A stretch of 64,000 nucleotides of DNA from Oceanisphaera sp. IT1-181 (GCF_033807535.1 NZ_CP136856.1:3423501-3487500); one strand, 5' to 3'. Numbered from the stretch's first letter, positions 17,638-27,470 are shown. Notes: generated from the letters alone by a model not told the origin. Made by a program: numbers and translations.

Positions 17638-18218
17638 TCTGACGCCGTATAAGGATCGGTCAACCGATCGCCAAAATTTCTTAACTGATCGGTGTTACCC
17701 ATAGGGCGCCACTTGATAGTAAAGCTGCAAGATTTCCGCTTTGTTTAAACGTCGCTCTAAGGCCAGCGCCAGCCGCGCTTGGCGCAACTTGCCCTTTATT
17801 TGGCCGGTGCCGCTGTCCTCCAGCAAACGCGCCACCTGCATAGTTAAGGTTGATCCTCCCGACACCACTCGCCCTTGCCATGCCGCCTGCGCCACCGCGC
17901 GCAGCACCGCTAAGGTATCCACGCCGCCGTGGTTGTAGAAACGCTTATCTTCATAGGCGACCAACATGGCGGTAAAGTCTGGGTCTACCGCATCCGGCTC
18001 TATCGCCATGCGCCAGCGGCCATCCGCCACCATATAAGCGCGCAGCAAGCGGCCATCTCGAGCCAACACTTCTACCGAGGTTTCTATCACTAAGCTGGGT
18101 AACGCTGTGGCCTCAACCCAAGCGTCTAGCGCCTCGGCGGCCAGCCACAGTAGCAAAGCGCTGCTTAAGCTCACCATTAACGTAAGCCCCAGCGCGAACT
18201 TAAGCCAAGCTCTGCGTA

Positions 18219-21200
18219 TCACTCGCTGATGGTCACCCGGCCCGCGTCAGTTTGGGCGCGGTAATCCGGGCGATACATATCTTCGACCGAGGCCGCCGGA
18301 TGATGAAATTGCCCGGGCGACACGGCACGCACTATATAAGCTAAGCGCAGCGTATTACTACCTTCCCAATCCACCTGAGAAATAAAGCGGTCTTGGCGAA
18401 ATTCGCTGTGCTCGGCATCTTCTTTGACCTTCAGCCAATCCAGCCCCCCTACTTCGCCACCGCGTAACAGATTCGGGTTATCAATCTCAAAACCGGCGGG
18501 CAGCGGGTCCGCTAACATCAAGCGCGCTTGCGCCTTGCCGAACGGCACCACTTCAAGTACCACCACCATGCGATCACCGGCTTTTACGCCGGAATCCAAG
18601 TCAACCGGCACGCCGTCCATCTGGTAATAGCTGCGCGTAATAGCATAACCATTGCCCGTGGCAGGCTCGGGCACCCGTGGCACACCATAGGTGGTCAGCG
18701 TAAGCGTGGTCGGCTTAAAGGAGCCATTACTTACGGTCAACGCCTTAGCGCTATCAGCCTTAGCACCATAGGTATGAGTAACATCCGCTTTTAGTACTCG
18801 TACTAAGGGCCCCTCCACCGGCTTACCATCTAAGGTAATACCATCATTACTGGGCTGTTCAATTAAGGCGTTAGCCGCCAATAATGTCCAGCTGGCTTCT
18901 TGAGTAGACAAACTGCGACCATCTGGGCGCAAACTAAGCGCCAACTCTTCCACGTCCAGCGCCTTCGATTTAGCTTCCGTGGCCAAGGTCAGCACTGCTG
19001 CCACATCGCGACGACGACTGCCGTAATCTTCACGATAAATTTGTGCCTCGGTGAGCGATTTATAAGCCGCCACCCGGGCACCCGCCTTGTTAAACATGGC
19101 ATCAGCGCGTTTTTGATCGCCATAGCTGGCCAAAGCCGCCGCCAGTTGCGCTTGGGCAATCGGCGTGGCAAAGGCATCACCTTTCACATCTGCGTAATAG
19201 CGCAAGTCACCAATGGTGGCCGCACCTTCACGAGCCAACACCATCAGCGCATAGGCCAGCGCCTCACCGCCTTCATCAAAATCGGCGGTATAGTTGACGC
19301 GGTTGCGCAAGTTATCCAATGCGGAGCGAAACGCCACATCGGGCACCGCATGGCCTTGGGCCTTAGCGCGACTTAAGAAGTCGGTGACATAGGCATCCAA
19401 CCAAAAATCGCCGGAGCTGGGGCCCCATAAGCCAAAGCCGCTTTCGGAGCTTTGGTTAGTCAATACTTCACCCACCGCCTTACTGATACGCGTTGGGAGA
19501 TCTTCTGCCCCTTTTAGCTGCATCGCCTTCGCCACCTGATCAAAATACAGCAGCGGCAGCGCACGCGAGGTCACTTGTTCGGTACAGCCGTAAGGATAAC
19601 GGTCTAACGCCGCCAGTAGCCCAGGCACATCTAAGCGAGCAATCGGCCCTACCGACAAAGTCGCCAGGCCAGAGCCTGGAGCAAAGTCCGCAAAGGCAGT
19701 TTGGTCGAGAGTAAAAGACTCACCGGCGGCCAATTCCAGACGTTGAGTACGTGAAACCTCTGGATCCCCGTTGTGTACCGGGATAAATAACTCTTTGCTC
19801 AACTGCTTGCCGTCGGGCGTGGTGAGCGAGACAGACACACTTTGCTGCCCCTCTGCGCCTGCGGTGATGGGCACCGAAAACGTCGCCTTTGCGCCCTTCG
19901 CCAGTTCAAAATCGTTAGGCACATCGCCTAAGGTCAGCCCTTCTGCGGACAACTTTAAGCCCATCTTGCCTGCCGGTCCCGTGGCATGCATCACTTCGAG
20001 CAGCATGCGGCTTTCGTCATTAGGCGACATAAAGCGCGGCACCGAGGCGGTGACTACTACCGGATCGCGCACCAGTACTTCGGCGTCGGCTTGGCCAACG
20101 GCGGTGTTAGACCACACCACCGCCATCACTTTCACCGTGCCGTTAAACGAGGGCATGTCGAAGGTGGCGCGGGCGTAGCCGTCCTTATCTATGGTGACCG
20201 GACCAGTAAAATAAGCCACCAATTCTTCGGTAGGCGGTGGCGCTTGCATGCGCGCTTGTGCTGCGGCGTCACCACCGGATCGCACCGTGCCCGCCGCACC
20301 ACTTAGGCCATCGATTAAACGGCCATATAAGTCGCGCATGCCTACTCCCAACTTACGCTGGCCAAAATAATGGCCTTTGGGATCCGGCGGGGTAAAGGCG
20401 GTGAGGTTCAAAATTCCCACATCTACCGCCGCTATGGTGGCGTAGGCGGTTTCACCCCGAGCTATGCCGCCCACTTTCACGGAAATCTCCATGGGGCCAC
20501 GGGGCGCCACTTCTGCTGCTACCTCAACGCTCGCACTCAATGCTTTCTTGCCCGGCGCTATGCTGGCGTGCGCCAATCCTAAGGCACGGGCCGGATTACG
20601 GCCGGCGGCCACATCCATGGGTCGTAACACAGACGCAGACACATAGACGCCTGTGCCCCAATCGTCGGTGACATCTAATTTAATGGTGTTTTCACCCTCA
20701 GCTACCTTCACCACTTTCATGGTTACTAGGCGGTTAGATAACACATACACCAGTGCCGTACCGGCGGCACGGGGCACAATGCGCAATTGCGCCACCTCGC
20801 CAGACTTATAGGCCGGCTTGTCTAAGGATAATTCCAGCGTATCGGGAGTCGAAGTTACATCTGCTGGCGCATACCAGCCCGCATAAAAACGGCTGGAAGT
20901 AGCCGCATCGCCACCGTCCGCTTGGCTGACCACCAACTCATACTCGCCCCAGTCCACGGGTGCTGAGATTTCTACTGCCGCGCTTAATTCTTTCCCTAGC
21001 TCTTTCCCTAATTCTGCTCGGCCATCCGCTACTCGTTCACGGCTGCTGACAGGCTCCCAACGCCAATCGCCATATTCTTGATACCACTGATAGCGAGTTT
21101 CAATACGCGATAATTCCCAGGTTACCGTCATGGTGGTGGCTGTTTCATCAGAGCCTACCGCCAGCAGCGAGAACTTAGCATCCGTGCCTTGCTTGACCAC

Positions 21201-23759
21201 CTCATCAAATAAGGGTTTAACGCCAATCATGGGCCCGCTGGGTTGTAGTGCGCGCGTTATGCGCCGCTCCACCGGACGGCCCGAACCTTCGGCCACCCGT
21301 GCTGCGACTGTGATTTCTAATGGCCGCAAGGGGTCGGTGACATCGGGTATAGATAGTGCAATCACCGCCCGACCTTGGTCGTCAGTACTCTGGCCACTAA
21401 AGCTTTCCATTTGGGTTTGGAACGGTTCATCAGTGCGGCCAAACTGGTAGCCAGGAAAAGCCGCCAAGCCTTTGGCGGCGCGTAACGTCACATCGCCTTC
21501 CACGCTCAAATCGCTACCCAGGGCGCCAAATAAGTATTTTGCATCTAACGTAAGCGCAGGCGTATCGCCCAAGCGTATTGGGCTGTCGGGTAAGTTCAGG
21601 CTGAAATCAATGCGTTCGGGTAAGAAGTCTTCCACCAAGAAGGTTTTTGCGGTGAGCGCTGGCGCGTCGAGATCGGCTTTCACCTCTAGTCTCCATACGC
21701 CACGAGGCGCACTACCGGCAATCGGTAGCACAAACACATGACCGCCGGCTCCTGCGTCTGCTGCCACTACTCGGGAATATTCCACGCCATCGGGGCGTTT
21801 CACGATGGCCGTTAAGGGTAAGCCGGCAATCGCCGCAGCATTAGCATCACGACTCAGAGCGGTGGCATAGACAGTTTCGCCGGCACGATAGGCACCGCGG
21901 TCGGTGGTTAAGAACACATCTATGGGTGGTGCCGGTTCACGGCCTTCAACGCCACGATCCGACAGATCAAATTCTGGGTCGGTGAGTGAGAGAAATGCCA
22001 TATCTGCCGATTCTTCTTTGGCTTCGCCCTCTTTAGCACTTCCTTCTTTGGCAACAATCATGGCCGGCGCCAACGCGCCCACGCCTCGGGTGAGTGCTGC
22101 AGGAAAAAGCGCGTAACCTTGATCGTCGGTTTGTAACCTGCCCAATATTTCATTACTGCGGCTCAGCAGCTCCACCGTCACCTTAGGCTTGGCATCCGCC
22201 GTGCCTAGGCTGCGCACTACCACGTGTAAACCATCAGCACCACTTAAGGTGCTAATGCCTAGATCAGACACCACAAACCACTGCCAAGCGGGTGCTACCT
22301 CATAGCTGTCTTTGCCGGGCATACTGGCGCGCAGCGCAAAAATACCCGCACCTTGCCCCGCTAGCGCCTCATTCATCGGCAAACGCGTGGTCATGTCGCG
22401 ATTCACTTCCATCGCTAAGTCCGCATGGCCTTGCCAAATTTCTGCGCCCACTTCGCTAGAAAAACTATCCTCACGCCAATAAGACATGGGTTCGCCAAAA
22501 TACTCGCTCTGTATCGCGCGCAAGATATTACGATCGGTCACCCGAAATAACGTTAAGTCCGCCTTAGCCGTGTTCACCGCTTCAATGGGCAGCGCCGCGT
22601 CTTGGCCTACCTTAGGTAATACATAAGCACGGCCCGGAAAACGCAAGCTGGGGCTACGATCCCGCACATAAGCGGTAATGGTGACCGGCTTTGCTGTGGT
22701 TTGGCCATCGGCAGCGGGAATACCCGCACGGAAAGTTAAAGTATGGCGTGCACCATGGCTCACGCCTTCTACACAGAGCATCTGATCGCCAGTTTTCTCT
22801 ACCGTTAGGCCTTTGCCATCCAGTTGCACAAACTTATTAAAATCGATATCTGTTTTGGCTAAGTCATCGGAAAACTGCACGCAAATTCGCGGCCGCGCGC
22901 TGTCCGATTGCACATCATGCTCGGTAACTCTGAATCCGTATTTGCCAATGGCTTTATCTAAGGCGGCTTGAGTCTCGGCGCGCGTATGTATCTGCTGGGC
23001 CAAGCGCAAGGCGGGCACCATTGCTAAGCCCCGGCTGCGGTCTTCTAATATTTGGGCCATTTCAACTAACAGGTTATGGCGAAGGCCGGGGGTATCGGCA
23101 CGTAAATAACCATTAATGGTGGCAGCCAGTGCTCTTTGCTGTAATTCGCTGCTGGTACTCTTATCGCGCGCTGCCGCACGTCTTAATAACCGCGCATATT
23201 CAGACCAATCTGAGGCCGCATCGGTAATGTTTAAGGCAGCACCTATATGGCTACTGGCGCGCAGCATATTACCGTTAGACTCTTCTGCTTGGGCCGCGGC
23301 CAAATGCTCAGCGGCTGAGCTAGCGCCGGTCACGTGGCGTATCGCTAAACCGGTGGCTAATTCAGTGGCCCGAGCAAGATCCGTTGGCTGTAAAAAGCTC
23401 AGTTCAGCAGCGCGAGTTTGTGCCAAGGCGGCCGCATTGGGGGAGGCGTTCAGCATAAAACCCGACAGCGCATCTGCGTATGCGGCAGTGTCACCAAACT
23501 CTGCTTTTAAAAAGCAGGAGCCGTTGCGCGAATTAAAGGTGATGGCCGTACAGGCACTATTGCTGACGCAGGCTTTTTGGCAGGACTCTAAGGTAGTATC
23601 AAATAGCGAGCTAATATCGCCGCCGGGCAAGTCCACATCTTGGCTCATCACGAAGCGCTGTTGCGGCACTAAATCTGCTGCGCCACTGATGCCAGACCAA
23701 TTCAAGCCCAATACGGCGACCAAAAGCGCGCCTAATTTTATTCCGCGTCCATACGCCAT
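18219..23759 (-). CDS. Bacterial alpha-2-macroglobulin family protein with N-terminal PAN/apple-like domain
   Basis: This very large (1846-residue) cell-envelope protease trap belongs to the long form related to YfhM. I place the start at the ATG at 23759 (GGGGTG upstream), giving a signal peptide ending SGISGAAD; the open frame runs on to 23828. A cysteine-rich segment (ESCQKACVSNSACTAITF) forms a PAN/apple-like domain. Macroglobulin domains follow, then the thioester motif YGCTEQ near residue 1391, intact, within the helical thioester domain. No lipobox is seen, so it is probably periplasmic rather than lipid-anchored. It overlaps pbpC and would normally be co-transcribed with it, so the IS leaves it without its usual PBP1C partner. 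Confidence 0.93.
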   Translation of the reverse strand: MAYGRGIKLGALLVAVLGLNWSGISGAADLVPQQRFVMSQDVDLPGGDISSLFDTTLESCQKACVSNSACTAITFNSRNGSCFLKAEFGDTAAYADALSGFMLNASPNAAALAQTRAAELSFLQPTDLARATELATGLAIRHVTGASSAAEHLAAAQAEESNGNMLRASSHIGAALNITDAASDWSEYARLLRRAAARDKSTSSELQQRALAATINGYLRADTPGLRHNLLVEMAQILEDRSRGLAMVPALRLAQQIHTRAETQAALDKAIGKYGFRVTEHDVQSDSARPRICVQFSDDLAKTDIDFNKFVQLDGKGLTVEKTGDQMLCVEGVSHGARHTLTFRAGIPAADGQTTAKPVTITAYVRDRSPSLRFPGRAYVLPKVGQDAALPIEAVNTAKADLTLFRVTDRNILRAIQSEYFGEPMSYWREDSFSSEVGAEIWQGHADLAMEVNRDMTTRLPMNEALAGQGAGIFALRASMPGKDSYEVAPAWQWFVVSDLGISTLSGADGLHVVVRSLGTADAKPKVTVELLSRSNEILGRLQTDDQGYALFPAALTRGVGALAPAMIVAKEGSAKEGEAKEESADMAFLSLTDPEFDLSDRGVEGREPAPPIDVFLTTDRGAYRAGETVYATALSRDANAAAIAGLPLTAIVKRPDGVEYSRVVAADAGAGGHVFVLPIAGSAPRGVWRLEVKADLDAPALTAKTFLVEDFLPERIDFSLNLPDSPIRLGDTPALTLDAKYLFGALGSDLSVEGDVTLRAAKGLAAFPGYQFGRTDEPFQTQMESFSGQSTDDQGRAVIALSIPDVTDPLRPLEITVAARVAEGSGRPVERRITRALQPSGPMIGVKPLFDEVVKQGTDAKFSLLAVGSDETATTMTVTWELSRIETRYQWYQEYGDWRWEPVSSRERVADGRAELGKELGKELSAAVEISAPVDWGEYELVVSQADGGDAATSSRFYAGWYAPADVTSTPDTLELSLDKPAYKSGEVAQLRIVPRAAGTALVYVLSNRLVTMKVVKVAEGENTIKLDVTDDWGTGVYVSASVLRPMDVAAGRNPARALGLAHASIAPGKKALSASVEVAAEVAPRGPMEISVKVGGIARGETAYATIAAVDVGILNLTAFTPPDPKGHYFGQRKLGVGMRDLYGRLIDGLSGAAGTVRSGGDAAAQARMQAPPPTEELVAYFTGPVTIDKDGYARATFDMPSFNGTVKVMAVVWSNTAVGQADAEVLVRDPVVVTASVPRFMSPNDESRMLLEVMHATGPAGKMGLKLSAEGLTLGDVPNDFELAKGAKATFSVPITAGAEGQQSVSVSLTTPDGKQLSKELFIPVHNGDPEVSRTQRLELAAGESFTLDQTAFADFAPGSGLATLSVGPIARLDVPGLLAALDRYPYGCTEQVTSRALPLLYFDQVAKAMQLKGAEDLPTRISKAVGEVLTNQSSESGFGLWGPSSGDFWLDAYVTDFLSRAKAQGHAVPDVAFRSALDNLRNRVNYTADFDEGGEALAYALMVLAREGAATIGDLRYYADVKGDAFATPIAQAQLAAALASYGDQKRADAMFNKAGARVAAYKSLTEAQIYREDYGSRRRDVAAVLTLATEAKSKALDVEELALSLRPDGRSLSTQEASWTLLAANALIEQPSNDGITLDGKPVEGPLVRVLKADVTHTYGAKADSAKALTVSNGSFKPTTLTLTTYGVPRVPEPATGNGYAITRSYYQMDGVPVDLDSGVKAGDRMVVVLEVVPFGKAQARLMLADPLPAGFEIDNPNLLRGGEVGGLDWLKVKEDAEHSEFRQDRFISQVDWEGSNTLRLAYIVRAVSPGQFHHPAASVEDMYRPDYRAQTDAGRVTISE

Positions 23760-23828
23760 CTTCAACACCCCATCGACTGTGTCTGCACTCAACGCAGCCG
23801 TAACCAGCAGGGCCGCACTCAAAAACAA

Positions 23829-24213
23829 ACTGATTCAATCCTGCCACGCAGATCCATTTATAGCCAAAAATTCTATTGGTTATTAATGTTAATAGCGCCG
23901 AGCACCAAACTAAAAATAAACACCTTAAAGCAAACCGCTCCCGAAAATTTAGGTTTTGTAGGCGAACGCTTGCTCTCGCATTTCGCCGAAGGCGGAACAG
24001 AACATCACACCAAACGGCAAAACGTATTTAGCTGAATGTTGCTCGCTTGCTTGTTACCTAAAATAAGCGACCCGACGAAAATAAAGAGACACGAGTTTTC
24101 TGATGTAGGCTCACTTTATTTCGGTAAAGAATATTTTGACGACTTCCGGCCAGATAAATCGGCCTCTACAAAAGTCTAAAGCAAGATCCTGACTTTCGTC
24201 AGGATGACGGCAC
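23829..24213. other. Gene-free region with repeats
   Basis: Between the alpha-2-macroglobulin gene and the uvrD terminator there is no convincing gene. It holds an inverted pair GGCGAACGC/GCATTTCGCC near 23953, the 15-mer TTCGGTAAAGAATAT (24120-24134) shared with 11324-11338, a family-3 half element (GGCCAGATAAATCGGCCTCT, to 24171), and a small hairpin ATCCTGAC-TTTC-GTCAGGAT near 24187. Confidence 0.6.
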
Positions 24214-24250
24214 AATAAAAAAGCACCTAACCCTAAGGCTCGGTGCTTTT
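24214..24250 (-). terminator. Rho-independent terminator of uvrD
   Basis: On the minus strand AGCACC pairs with GGTGCT (24247-24222), with partial inner pairing, and is followed by TTTTTTATTG. Confidence 0.8.
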
Positions 24251-24290
24251 CTACTATCTGACAGCTGAACGCTGACGGCTTACCGCTTTC

Positions 24291-26459
24291 TTATAAAGCT
24301 TCTAACCGCGCATAGGCGGTCACTAGCCATTTGCTGCCGCTACCTTCAAAGTTCACTTGTACGCGGCTGTGATCACCCGCGCCTTCGTAGTTTAATACCA
24401 CGCCTTCGCCAAATTTGGGGTGCATCACTCTTTGCCCCAGCTTAAAACCGGTTTCATTAAAGGTGTCTTGCACGCGGTCTTGGCTAAAACGGCCATTGGG
24501 CATGGCGCGGCTCACCGTGGCTTTAAGGCGCACTTCATCTAAGCAATCTTGGGGCAGCTCTTTAATAAAGCGGCTGGGGCGATGAAACATTTCTTTGCCA
24601 TATACGCGGCGGGTTTCCGCATGGCTAATAAAGAGCTTACTCATGGCGCGCGTCATACCCACATAAGCCAAGCGGCGCTCTTCTTCAAGGCGCTGGCTGT
24701 CTTCTGCGGACTGCTGGCTGGGGAACATGCCCTCCTCCACGCCCACCATAAATACCAGTGGGAATTCTAGACCTTTGGCCGAGTGCAGCGTCATCAGTTG
24801 CACCGCATCATCAAATTGATCGGCCTGACTTTCGCCCGCCTCTAATGCCGCATGAGATAAAAACGCCGACAGCAAAGACATATCATCGTCTTCCGAGGGC
24901 GTAAATTGGCGGGTGGCGCTAACCAGCTCTTCTAAGTTTTCGACCCGCGCTTGGGCTTTTTCGCCGCGCTCGGCTTGGTACATGGCTTTGAGGCCCGACT
25001 GCTCAATAACGCGGTCGGTTTGCACGTGCAAAGGCAATTCGCGGGTGTCATCTTCCAACTGATTAATTAAGGCTAAGAAGCGACTCACCGCCGTGGCGGC
25101 GCGACCACTTAACACCTTTTCTTCAACTAAGGCCCACGCTGCCTGCCACATGGTCAGTTGACGATCGCGTGCTGCTTCGCGTACTAGGCCAAGGGTGCGC
25201 TCGCCAATGCCGCGAGTGGGCGTGTTGACGATGCGCTCAAAGGCCGCTTCATCGCCACGGTTATTCATTAACCGCAAATAGCTGAGTGCATCTTTAATTT
25301 CTTGGCGCTCAAAGAAGCGCAAGCCCCCGTAAATGCGATAGGGCAAGCGCGCCTGAATTAATGCTTCTTCTAATACCCGCGACTGGGCGTTGTTACGATA
25401 TAAAATCGCCACTTCGCTCAGCACATTATCTTGTTGCTGCCATTGCTGGATTTGCCCTACGGCAAAGCGCGCTTCGTCCACCTCGTTATAGGCGCCGTAA
25501 ATGGAAATCTGCTCGCCAGCTTCGCCCTCGGTCCACAGCTCTTTACCCATGCGCTCGGTATTATTGGCGATCAGGGTATTTGCGGCCTTCAGGATAGTAG
25601 CGGTAGAGCGATAATTTTGCTCTAGACGCACGGTTTCAGAGCCGGGGAAATCGCGCAAGAAACGGGCAATATTTTCTACTCTAGCGCCGCGCCAGCCATA
25701 GATAGACTGGTCGTCATCGCCCACTATCATTACCCGCGCCTGGGTGCCGGCCAGCATTTGCAGCCAAGCATATTGAATGCTGTTGGTGTCTTGAAACTCA
25801 TCCACCAAAATATGGCGGAAGCGGTCTTGGTAATGGGCCAGAATATGCGGCTTATACAGCCATAATTCGTGGGCACGGAGCAGCAATTCGGCAAAATCTA
25901 CTAAGCCGGCGCGATCACAAGTATCTTGATAAACCTGATAAATACGCTGATAAGTTTGCTGAATAGGGTCGTGCAAAATTTGAATGTCTTTGGCCCTTAA
26001 GCCTTCGTCTTTGCGGGCATTAATAAAGCCGGCTACTTGGCGCGGCACCCACTGCTTATCATCCAGATTCATACCCTTGAGAATGCGGCGCAACAAGCGC
26101 AGCTGATCGTCTGAGTCGAGAATTTGAAAGTCTTGGGGCAGATTGGCATCCAGATGATGGGCGCGCAGCAGTCGATGGGCAAGACCATGGAAGGTGCCCA
26201 ACCACAGGCCAGAAAGGCGGCCACCCAGCAGTTGCTCAACCCGGCCGCGCATTTCGGCGGAGGCTTTATTGGTAAAGGTGACCGCCAAAATCGCCGAGGC
26301 CGGCACATTTTCTACCTGCATCAGCCACGCAATGCGATGCACCAGCACCCGTGTTTTACCACTGCCGGCGCCCGCCAGCACTAGCATGTTCTGGGCGGGA
26401 GCGGCCACCGCCGCCCTTTGCTCGTCGTTCATGCCGTCAAGCAGGCTGGATACATCCAT
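24291..26459 (-). CDS. uvrD: DNA helicase II UvrD
   Basis: A 722-residue superfamily-1A 3'-5' helicase for nucleotide excision and mismatch repair. Motifs in order are GAGSGKTRVL (Walker A, near residue 30), VDEFQDTN (Walker B), GDDDQSIYGWRGA, LEQNYRS, LHSAKGLEFPLVF and RRLAYVGMTRA. The C-terminal Tudor-like segment (LGQRVMHPKFGEGVVLN) is the part that contacts RNA polymerase. Size matches E. coli UvrD (720). It lies downstream of yigB with its own promoter and a LexA box in the 44-bp gap. Confidence 0.98.
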   Translation of the reverse strand: MDVSSLLDGMNDEQRAAVAAPAQNMLVLAGAGSGKTRVLVHRIAWLMQVENVPASAILAVTFTNKASAEMRGRVEQLLGGRLSGLWLGTFHGLAHRLLRAHHLDANLPQDFQILDSDDQLRLLRRILKGMNLDDKQWVPRQVAGFINARKDEGLRAKDIQILHDPIQQTYQRIYQVYQDTCDRAGLVDFAELLLRAHELWLYKPHILAHYQDRFRHILVDEFQDTNSIQYAWLQMLAGTQARVMIVGDDDQSIYGWRGARVENIARFLRDFPGSETVRLEQNYRSTATILKAANTLIANNTERMGKELWTEGEAGEQISIYGAYNEVDEARFAVGQIQQWQQQDNVLSEVAILYRNNAQSRVLEEALIQARLPYRIYGGLRFFERQEIKDALSYLRLMNNRGDEAAFERIVNTPTRGIGERTLGLVREAARDRQLTMWQAAWALVEEKVLSGRAATAVSRFLALINQLEDDTRELPLHVQTDRVIEQSGLKAMYQAERGEKAQARVENLEELVSATRQFTPSEDDDMSLLSAFLSHAALEAGESQADQFDDAVQLMTLHSAKGLEFPLVFMVGVEEGMFPSQQSAEDSQRLEEERRLAYVGMTRAMSKLFISHAETRRVYGKEMFHRPSRFIKELPQDCLDEVRLKATVSRAMPNGRFSQDRVQDTFNETGFKLGQRVMHPKFGEGVVLNYEGAGDHSRVQVNFEGSGSKWLVTAYARLEAL

Positions 26460-26467
26460 TACAACTC

Positions 26468-26483
26468 CTGAGTTTATTTACAG
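26468..26483 (-). promoter_or_regulatory. LexA (SOS) box and promoter of uvrD
   Basis: CTGTAAATAAACTCAG on the minus strand fits CTG-N10-CAG with an AT-rich centre. A TATAAT (26508-26503) preceded by TG forms an extended -10 just upstream. The box would lie at about +13 to +28, where LexA can block transcription. SOS control of uvrD is known in E. coli. Confidence 0.75.
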
Positions 26484-26503
26484 TATTAGCATCTGCGGGG
26501 GGA

Positions 26504-27211
26504 TTATAACAGCTCCAGCATTTGCTCCAACCGTTCCAGCTCAACATGAGGTAAACACTGTAAATCGGCGGCACTACGCCCTTGGTCATTGAGCCAAATG
26601 GTCTGGCAACCGCTGTGCACAGCACCCAACACATCGGTATTAATATGGTCGCCAATGTGCAGAATTTCACTTAACTGCACGCCGGTTTGCGCGGCGAGCA
26701 GATTAAACATGTCCGCCGCCGGCTTCATGCGACCATCAATACCGGCGCGCAAAACGGTCTTAAAATACGGTGCCAAGACGGTGTTCTCTATGGGCAAATT
26801 ACCATTAGTGATCACCGCTAATTGATAACGTTGGCCCAGCTCGGTAAGCACTTGATGGCTAACAGCGGGCACTGTTATTTTGCCGCGCTCAGTTAAAAAG
26901 CCCTGATAAAACTCTGCAGCCATTTCGGCGGCAAGCGTATCGGCGACGCCTTGCTGGCGTAAGCCTTGAGTTAAGATGCGCAGTCGCAGTGCGCTCACAT
27001 CGTGACTCAGCTCAGGCTCACTCGATAAAATTTGGCGTTTAATCTTCGCTAAACTCTCGGCACTGAGCAACGTGGATTCAGGCCGATGATTTTTTAGCGC
27101 CTGTAATAACCAAGCTTCTGCCGCCGCTATGACCGGCTCGTTATCGTACAAGGTGTCATCTAGGTCAAAGCTGATCACCTTCACCGGCGTCAGTCGTTTA
27201 TAAAAGCGCAT
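26504..27211 (-). CDS. yigB: HAD-family phosphatase YigB
   Basis: A 235-residue HAD-IA hydrolase. Motif I is FDLDDTLYDNE, motif II the TNGN segment, and motif IV GDHINTDVLGA. In E. coli YigB dephosphorylates 5-amino-6-(5-phosphoribitylamino)uracil in riboflavin synthesis and also FMN. The position between xerC and uvrD is the conserved one. A MITE-like repeat separates it from xerC, so it may have lost co-transcription with the upstream operon. AAGGA precedes the ATG. Confidence 0.92.
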   Translation of the reverse strand: MRFYKRLTPVKVISFDLDDTLYDNEPVIAAAEAWLLQALKNHRPESTLLSAESLAKIKRQILSSEPELSHDVSALRLRILTQGLRQQGVADTLAAEMAAEFYQGFLTERGKITVPAVSHQVLTELGQRYQLAVITNGNLPIENTVLAPYFKTVLRAGIDGRMKPAADMFNLLAAQTGVQLSEILHIGDHINTDVLGAVHSGCQTIWLNDQGRSAADLQCLPHVELERLEQMLELL

Positions 27212-27247
27212 GGAAAATCCTTATTAAAAAGCTGGAAGCTAGAGCTG

Positions 27248-27427
27248 TTTTTGCCACGGAAGAACACGGAACTCAAGGAAGCAGTTCACGGGCGACAAAA
27301 GATAATAAATGTATAGTAAGCACATCCCTGATCCTTACTAGATGGTGTTTTAGATTTTACTATTAAGATCTCTTTCAGATCTGATCACTATTGTTCCGTG
27401 TTCTTCCGTGCGTTCCGTGGCAAAAAA
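27248..27427. repeat. MITE-like interspersed repeat, copy 2
   Basis: An element of about 180 bp between xerC and yigB. The ends are TTTTTGCCACGGAAGAACAC and TTCCGTGCGTTCCGTGGCAA. The core motif TTTCAGATCTGATCACTATT (27373-27392) matches copy 1 at 19 of 20 positions. The middle of the element differs between copies. Confidence 0.75.
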
Positions 27428-27470
27428 GGGGTTTATCTGTTGGCTCTTTGTCTTTAGCTCGACGCTGAAC

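Larger units (their letters stand above)
16264..17697 (-). mobile_element. IS4-family insertion sequence (IS4 group), complete
   Basis: A 1434-bp element, close in size to IS4. Its 18-bp terminal inverted repeats, TAACACCATTCAGTTAAG at 16264 and TAACACCGATCAGTTAAG (complement) at 17697, match at 16 of 18 positions and resemble the IS4 ends. It is flanked by a perfect 10-bp target duplication, CCCATAGGGC (16254-16263 and 17698-17707). It carries one intact transposase gene and interrupts pbpC in the same orientation. Confidence 0.97.
14697..18222 (-). pseudogene. pbpC: Penicillin-binding protein 1C, split by an IS4-family element
   Basis: PBP1C is a bifunctional transglycosylase/transpeptidase, usually paired with a bacterial alpha-2-macroglobulin. 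The first 175 codons (18222-17695) hold the N-terminal anchor and the transglycosylase motifs EDKRFYNHGGVD and GGSTLTMQVARLL. They stop at YYQVAPYG, where the IS enters. The rest (16263-14697) continues GGNLEGLRAASLAYFGKEPKR and holds the transpeptidase SPGSTLKP, SLNLP and KTGTS motifs and the C-terminal BiPBP domain. Apart from the insertion the frame is undamaged, so the event looks recent. The GTG start overlaps the TGA of the upstream alpha-2-macroglobulin gene. The distal part could only be made from an internal start and would lack the transglycosylase. Confidence 0.95.
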
